DNA from: Candidatus Sediminicultor secundus | GTDB taxonomy: Bacteria > Atribacterota > JS1 > SB-45 > 34-128 | NCBI GenBank assembly: GCA_002849045.2 | Contig: NCRO01000086.1 | Location: 1-6,725 of the forward strand | Reading direction: 5' to 3' | DNA: 6,725 nucleotides | Shown here: one piece after another, positions 4,563 to 6,725 of the stretch | Layout of the letters: the number at the start of each line of letters is the position of its first letter | Position numbering within the stretch: the stretch's first letter is position 1 | The notes under the pieces: model-generated | The model's database searches: none | Told to the model about the DNA's origin: nothing | What the model saw: the letters and a program-made list of their open reading frames with translations, nothing else | Position numbers and translations under genes: made by a program

Positions 4563-6134
4563 TTGAGATTTTCATCTGATTTACTGGAAGAAATAAGGAA
4601 TCGTTGCGATATTGTAGATATTATTTCAGGGTATGTACATTTAAAGCCAGCGGGAAAGGGATTTAAAGGATTATGCCCCTTTCATGAGGAAAAGACCCCT
4701 TCTTTTATGGTGAGTCCTGAAAAGCAGTTATTTCATTGTTTTGGATGTGGGGAAGGGGGCAATGTTTTTAATTTTCTTATGAAATATGAGAAACTTAGCT
4801 TTTTTGAAGCAGTAAAGATGTTAGCACAAAAATCAGGCGTACCTCTCCCTGTAGATGAAGAAAAAGAAAATATTCTTCACAAAAACAAAGAAAGATTATA
4901 TAAATTAAATAATCTGGTCTCAGATTATTACCGGGAATGTTTATTTAGGACCAATCAAGGAAAAAAAGTAATAAATTATTTTAAAAAAAGAGGAATTAAC
5001 GATACCAGTGTCGAAAAGTATAAATTAGGTTATGCTCCCCCCGGCTGGGATGCATTGACCAACCATTTAAAGAAAACAGGATATTCTTGCGAAGAGCTGA
5101 TTAAAGCCGGACTAATAAAAAAGAGTAAAATAGAAGGAAAATATGTCGACTATTTTAGAGATAGGATAATTTTCCCTATCTTTAACTTATCGGGGAGGGT
5201 AATAGGTTTTGGAGGCAGGGTTTTAGATGATTCTTTGCCCAAATATATAAATTCTCCGGAAACGTTGGTTTATAACAAGGGAAGTAATTTATATAGTTTA
5301 AACTTTGCTAAGGAAGATATCCGAAAAAAGAATTACATAATTGTTGTAGAAGGCTATACTGATGTTTTGATAACTCAACAATATGGATTTAATAATATAG
5401 CAGCATCCCTGGGAACAGCTTTAACCACTAAACAAATAGACTTGATAAAACGGTTTACCGATACGGTTTTAATCGCTTATGATTCAGATTCAGCCGGTAA
5501 CATGGCAACTCTTAGAAGTTTGGATTTACTGGTAAAAGTGGGTCTTGAAGTTAAAGTTATAGCCTTACCTCAGGGTTACGACCCTGCTGATTTTTTAATT
5601 AAAAAAGGAAGAGAAACTTTTCAGAATTTAATTGATAAGTCGCTCTCCTTAATAGATTATAAGTTAAAACTTTTATATTCCAAATATACTATTAAAACTA
5701 TAGAAGGGAAAGTAAAAGTTGTTAAAGAAATTTTACCTACCCTGAACGTAATAGGTAATGAGGTTGAACTGAGAGCTCGGACAAAAAAGATATCTGAAGA
5801 ATTAAAATTATCCGAAGAAGCGATCTTAATTGAACTAGAAAGATATAGAAGAGGATCAAGAGATTCCTCCCATAATTTTATTAAATTAAATTCTGAGTCC
5901 GGGAATATTAAAGCGGAAAAAATTCTCATTGGATGTATGCTGGAAAATGAAAAAATTGCCCGGGATATTTTAACAAAGTTGAAAGCAGAAGATTTTTCAG
6001 TTCTGTTACATCGTCAAATTGTAACGGCCATTGAAAAAAATTTAAAAGATGATAAAATGGTAGATTTGCAAAAAGTTATTGATTATTTAAATGATGGCAG
6101 TATTCATAAGCGATTAACTGATTTAAAACAGTAG
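4563..6134 (+). CDS. dnaG: DNA primase DnaG, C-terminally truncated
   Basis: DnaG lays down RNA primers at the replication fork and docks on the replicative helicase DnaB. The N-terminus has the CHC2 zinc finger (C38, H41, C59, C62). The RNA polymerase core and TOPRIM motifs are all present: GFGGR (215-219), PKYINSPET (226-234), catalytic E263 in EGYTD, ASLGTALT (281-288), and D307 and D309 in YDSDSAG. A linker follows, then the first part of the helicase-binding domain (AEKILIGCMLENE, 451-463; LHRQIVTAI, 482-490). Translation starts at TTG with AGGTGA 7 bases upstream. The protein stops at 523 residues, whereas bacterial DnaG is usually near 600, so the final helical hairpin of the helicase-binding domain is missing. 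The usual downstream rpoD is also absent and a convergent aminotransferase overlaps the end. I infer a breakpoint or assembly join rather than a natural short primase. Confidence 0.95.
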   Translation: MRFSSDLLEEIRNRCDIVDIISGYVHLKPAGKGFKGLCPFHEEKTPSFMVSPEKQLFHCFGCGEGGNVFNFLMKYEKLSFFEAVKMLAQKSGVPLPVDEEKENILHKNKERLYKLNNLVSDYYRECLFRTNQGKKVINYFKKRGINDTSVEKYKLGYAPPGWDALTNHLKKTGYSCEELIKAGLIKKSKIEGKYVDYFRDRIIFPIFNLSGRVIGFGGRVLDDSLPKYINSPETLVYNKGSNLYSLNFAKEDIRKKNYIIVVEGYTDVLITQQYGFNNIAASLGTALTTKQIDLIKRFTDTVLIAYDSDSAGNMATLRSLDLLVKVGLEVKVIALPQGYDPADFLIKKGRETFQNLIDKSLSLIDYKLKLLYSKYTIKTIEGKVKVVKEILPTLNVIGNEVELRARTKKISEELKLSEEAILIELERYRRGSRDSSHNFIKLNSESGNIKAEKILIGCMLENEKIARDILTKLKAEDFSVLLHRQIVTAIEKNLKDDKMVDLQKVIDYLNDGSIHKRLTDLKQ

Positions 6135-6725
6135 TACACAAATCAGTTGCTTGCTTCATAATTACTAATTTTTCAATAATTTCCTTATTCCCCAAAATCC
6201 AAGCTAATCTTAAACCAGGACATAATATCTTGGAAAAAGTTCCCAGACTGATTACATAACCTTCATTATCTAAAGAATAAATAGAAGGAATTGGTTCTCC
6301 TTCAAATCTGAGTTTGTCGTAAGGATTATCTTCTAAAATAAGTACTTCAAATTTTTTAGCGACTTCTAGGATTTTTTTTCGTCGAGCTAAAAACATAGTT
6401 ACTCCCGCAGGATTTTGGAAATTAGATATAGTATAGATAAATTTCACCTTTCTTCCATCATTTTTAAGTTTAGTAAGTGTCTCTTCTAAAATATCTATCT
6501 GCATTCCTTCATCATCCATAGGAATGCCTACCATCTCTCCTCCATAACTGCGGAAAGCATTTAAAGCCGCCAAATAACTGGGTAATTCTACTATTAATGT
6601 ATCCCCGGGGTTTAATAAAACTTTACTTACCAGATCTAAACCCTGCTGAGAACCTGAAGTAATCATAATATTATCTAACCCTGCTTTTTCCTTGGCTTCA
6701 GCCAGCCAATTCAATATAAATTCTC
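6076..6725 (-). CDS. PLP-dependent fold-type I aminotransferase (LysN/Aro8/MocR-like), partial at both ends
   Basis: A class I/II aminotransferase using pyridoxal phosphate, related to 2-aminoadipate and aromatic aminotransferases and to the catalytic half of MocR regulators. The gene enters the window from the right edge. Visible motifs, in reading order, are ITSGSQQGLDLV, ELPSY, the NPAG cofactor-pocket asparagine and proline, EDNPYDKLRF, and the PLP lysine in GTFSK (codon at 6229-6231), followed by PGLRLAWI. The frame is open through 6725 (EFILNWLAEAK), so the TTG at 6712-6714 is an internal leucine, not a start. Homology to the family fades after NQLIAYEY (6100-6123). Then CHHLNNQ and a stop replace roughly 110 expected C-terminal residues. 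The loss coincides with the end of dnaG. The substrate and the N-terminal domain, including any GntR-type DNA-binding part, cannot be judged from this window. Confidence 0.85.
   Translation of the reverse strand, partial: EFILNWLAEAKEKAGLDNIMITSGSQQGLDLVSKVLLNPGDTLIVELPSYLAALNAFRSYGGEMVGIPMDDEGMQIDILEETLTKLKNDGRKVKFIYTISNFQNPAGVTMFLARRKKILEVAKKFEVLILEDNPYDKLRFEGEPIPSIYSLDNEGYVISLGTFSKILCPGLRLAWILGNKEIIEKLVIMKQATDLCTTVLNQLIAYEYCHHLNNQ

Noticed and set aside
6116..6148. Hairpin AACTGATTT/AAATCAGTT as a terminator between dnaG and the aminotransferase
   Set aside because: The arms encode conserved aminotransferase residues (ATDL and NQL) and no T-tract follows on either strand. It is probably a coincidence of coding sequence.
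6712..6714. TTG as the start of the aminotransferase
   Set aside because: The frame stays open to the window edge with EFIL before it, fitting the family's segment ahead of NWLAEAK, and about 100 N-terminal residues of the family are still missing. The gene continues beyond the window.

Overview
The window is a low-GC (roughly one third G+C by eye) bacterial chromosome segment from what looks like an anaerobe. Evidence is a ferredoxin-linked 2-oxoacid oxidoreductase gamma subunit, strong AGGAGG-type ribosome binding sites, a bacterial DnaG primase and long, repeat-filled intergenic gaps. A Firmicutes-like or Atribacterota-like low-GC lineage fits best, but that is inference from style and gene content, not a marker-gene placement.

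Layout, left to right. Positions 2-37 are the last codons of an upstream gene, probably the beta subunit of the same oxidoreductase, followed at once by the gamma subunit (38-577). A gap of about 370 bases (578-950) holds a degenerate palindrome, two copies of an A-rich degenerate repeat in opposite orientation, and a terminator hairpin (789-835). Next is a two-gene operon with an 8-base overlap: an M20 zinc peptidase of the PepT-like type (951-2087) and a Nudix ADP-ribose pyrophosphatase type hydrolase (2080-2637). A second gap (2638-3019) is dominated by three REP-like palindromes, each preceded by GTAG, two of them facing each other. An endonuclease Q type PHP nuclease (3020-4249) follows, then a third gap (4250-4562) with more degenerate repeat and a clear intrinsic terminator (4383-4425). 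DNA primase dnaG (4563-6134, TTG start) reads toward a convergent fold-type I aminotransferase (6076-6725, minus), whose 5' part lies outside the window.

The middle genes form a loose nucleic-acid upkeep theme: nucleotide-sugar hydrolysis (Nudix), cutting at deaminated bases (EndoQ) and replication priming (DnaG). The gamma subunit belongs to ferredoxin-dependent 2-oxoacid metabolism.

The most important observations are: (1) dnaG and the aminotransferase both lose their C-terminal ends within the same stretch of about 40 bases, so a rearrangement breakpoint or an assembly chimera is likely near 6095-6135; (2) a family of GTAG-headed REP-like hairpins in the second gap suggests RAYT-type mobilisation; (3) two genes (Nudix and EndoQ) have their stop codons inside degenerate intergenic repeat sequence. 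I found no CRISPR array, tRNA, rRNA, insertion sequence, toxin-antitoxin pair or defence system, and no clear wholly new multi-gene system.
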